A stretch of 64,000 bases of DNA from Galbibacter orientalis DSM 19592 (lineage in GTDB: Bacteria > Bacteroidota > Bacteroidia > Flavobacteriales > Flavobacteriaceae): the NCBI RefSeq assembly GCF_000260115.1, contig NZ_JH651380.1:1-64000 (forward strand). Direction: 5' to 3'. Position 1 is the stretch's first letter. The number at the start of each line of letters is the position of its first letter. The notes below the pieces were generated by a model, which saw only the letters and a list, made by a program, of their open reading frames with translations, was not told where the DNA came from and did no database searches. Shown here piece by piece: positions 62,645 through 64,000 of the stretch. Made by a program: the position numbers and the translations under genes.

Positions 62645-64000
62645 TTAATATCCTGGATTTTGCCCCAGATTAGGGTTTTTGATGCGTTCTTGTTCGGGAA
62701 TGGGAAATCGTACATCGGTAGATTCCCAATTAGCATTATTAGCCCCCAGTATGGTAGAAGCTTTGTTGAAGCGGATAAGATCAAACCAACGATGTCCCCA
62801 TTCCGTAAAAAGTTCACGCTGTCGCTCTTCCATTAAAAGATCGATAAGCTCTTCTTCTGTAATATTGGAGTTGCTATTTATTAAATCGATACCGGCTCTT
62901 GAGCGGATGTGGTTGATATCTGCAATCGCCCCGGAAATGTTTTGACTTTTAACGTGGGCTTCTGCACGGATAAAATATTGTTCAGCCAATCGTAGTACCA
63001 TCGAATATTCCGTGATGTTATTTGAACTATTGGGATCTTTATATTTAAAAGGATAGTAAGCTTCCCGTTCCTCATCATATCCTATCCAGTGAATATAGCG
63101 GAGGTCATTTGTTGTAAAGTTTTCAGGAACATTATCGGTAAGAGTAAATACCGGAAAACTGGAAATAAACAGGTAGCCTTCATTGGTGTTTGATGTTGCA
63201 GAACCTCGTCCGGCAGGGGATAGTTGCCAAATTGCTTCTGTACTATTTTTAAGAAATACTGCATCTAAATCTGAAAGTAGGGAGTAAATTCCCGATTGGT
63301 TAATCACCTGGGTACTGTAATACTCAGCTTGTTCCCAATTTTCTAAATAGATGTGTACTCTTGCCAGGAATGCCATTGCTACATATTTATTCACATAAAT
63401 GCGCTCGCCATCCCGGTATTCTTCCGGTAAAACTTCAGCAGCCAACTGTAAATCAAGTAATACCTGATCATAAATATCAGCTGCCGGCTCACGTATTAAT
63501 GTGGCATTTTCACGATAATCGGTAGTTAACGCCAAAGGAACTTCCCCATATAGGTTCACCAAATAGAAATATGTAAAAGCACGAATAAACCTTGCTTCCC
63601 CTTCAATTCTCTCTTGAAGGCTTGCTGTGATTTGGGTTGAACTTTCCATTCCTTCCAGTAAAGCATTTACTTGGTAAATAATTTTATAGGCACTGTTCCA
63701 AAGGCTTAGGTTGGGAGGATTATTGGGAAGGATTTCATTTTCTTCAAATTCTAAATATTCCAAATCGCTTTGATCATACGCTGTAATTTGGTGAGCACTT
63801 AATCCCGCTAATGCAGTTACACTGCTAGCCCCGCCGTTGCTGAAATTACCAATTCTAAAGAGTTCGTTATAAATTCCCTGCAAGGCGCTTTCTGCCATTT
63901 CATCATTATTAAAAACCTGTTGGTTAACCAGTTTATGAGCAGGAGGATCGACTTCTACAAAGTCTTCACAGGCATAGAGCAGAATGCAAAGACTAAAAAT
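62645..64000 (-). CDS. SusD/RagB-family lipoprotein, 5' end outside the window
   Basis: At least 450 residues are encoded up to the right edge. Near the edge the frame reads a lipoprotein signal ending LLYACEDF, then a SusD core with LWNSAYKIIYQVNALLEGME, RFIRAFTYFYLVNLYGEVPL and the C-terminal EERQRELFTEWGHRWFDLIR, then FPIPEQER and NPNLGQNPGY. These are standard RagB/SusD landmarks. It caps a SusC receptor (expected upstream, outside the window) and would bind oligosaccharide or peptide. The M16 peptidase next to it favours peptides, as in RagAB. Confidence 0.92.
   Translation of the reverse strand: MFSLCILLYACEDFVEVDPPAHKLVNQQVFNNDEMAESALQGIYNELFRIGNFSNGGASSVTALAGLSAHQITAYDQSDLEYLEFEENEILPNNPPNLSLWNSAYKIIYQVNALLEGMESSTQITASLQERIEGEARFIRAFTYFYLVNLYGEVPLALTTDYRENATLIREPAADIYDQVLLDLQLAAEVLPEEYRDGERIYVNKYVAMAFLARVHIYLENWEQAEYYSTQVINQSGIYSLLSDLDAVFLKNSTEAIWQLSPAGRGSATSNTNEGYLFISSFPVFTLTDNVPENFTTNDLRYIHWIGYDEEREAYYPFKYKDPNSSNNITEYSMVLRLAEQYFIRAEAHVKSQNISGAIADINHIRSRAGIDLINSNSNITEEELIDLLMEERQRELFTEWGHRWFDLIRFNKASTILGANNANWESTDVRFPIPEQERIKNPNLGQNPGY

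Overview
The window looks like an accessory region of a marine-type Flavobacteriaceae (Bacteroidota) chromosome. Reasons: low G+C, TAnnTTTG-type -7 promoter boxes, SusC/SusD and GLPGLI/TonB-dependent receptor families, RteC, and Bacteroidetes-type Tra conjugation proteins. I cannot name the species.

Layout. (1) 1-3.7 kb: a SusC fragment cut by an IS21-like end, a large foldable palindrome, an XRE regulator, a HEPN-domain/small-protein cassette bounded by 9-bp inverted repeats, and a group II intron with no reverse transcriptase gene. (2) 3.8-9.9 kb: a compact five-gene, restriction-modification-like operon: a small helical protein, a GHKL ATPase, a DNA methyltransferase, a PD-(D/E)XK nuclease and a second, MORC-like GHKL ATPase. 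It is a probable defence system. (3) 10-18.7 kb: a transposase remnant, a histidine kinase/LytTR pair, unknown proteins and AraC-type regulators. (4) 18.7-36.5 kb: parts of a CTnDOT-like integrative conjugative element (RteC, HTH protein, AAA ATPase, traE-F-G-I-J-K-M-N) with metabolic cargo. The 3' end of traN is present three times as direct repeats, with broken defence and toxin-antitoxin cargo between the copies. (5) 36.7-40.5 kb: the 3' half of a CAT-anticodon tRNA (attachment site), a tyrosine integrase, a frameshifted DUF6660-like gene and a CzcA/CusA pump cut off in mid-gene. (6) 40.5-59.8 kb: a regulon-like cluster. It has a LytTR regulator, a histidine kinase/response regulator pair, an aerolysin-like lipoprotein, four very small secreted proteins, three GLPGLI proteins, three TonB-dependent outer-membrane proteins and a PadR/HAAS pair. 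(7) 58.9-64 kb: a MauE/DoxX-like protein, a DUF6520-like peptide, an M16 metallopeptidase and a SusD lipoprotein running off the right edge.

The most interesting part is region 6. Five copies of one 28-bp element (ACGTGG-N5-CCACRN-N5-AYGTGG, with small deviations) occur in it. Four lie 31-32 bases upstream of a -7-like box (TAnnTTTR), in front of the LytTR gene itself, two of the small secreted-peptide operons and the MauE operon. The fifth faces the other way, toward the aerolysin-like operon. Each of the four secreted-peptide genes is followed at once by an intrinsic terminator, ahead of its larger downstream genes where it has any, as expected if the peptide must be made in excess. I infer a coordinated secreted-peptide/outer-membrane-transport system whose function is not established.
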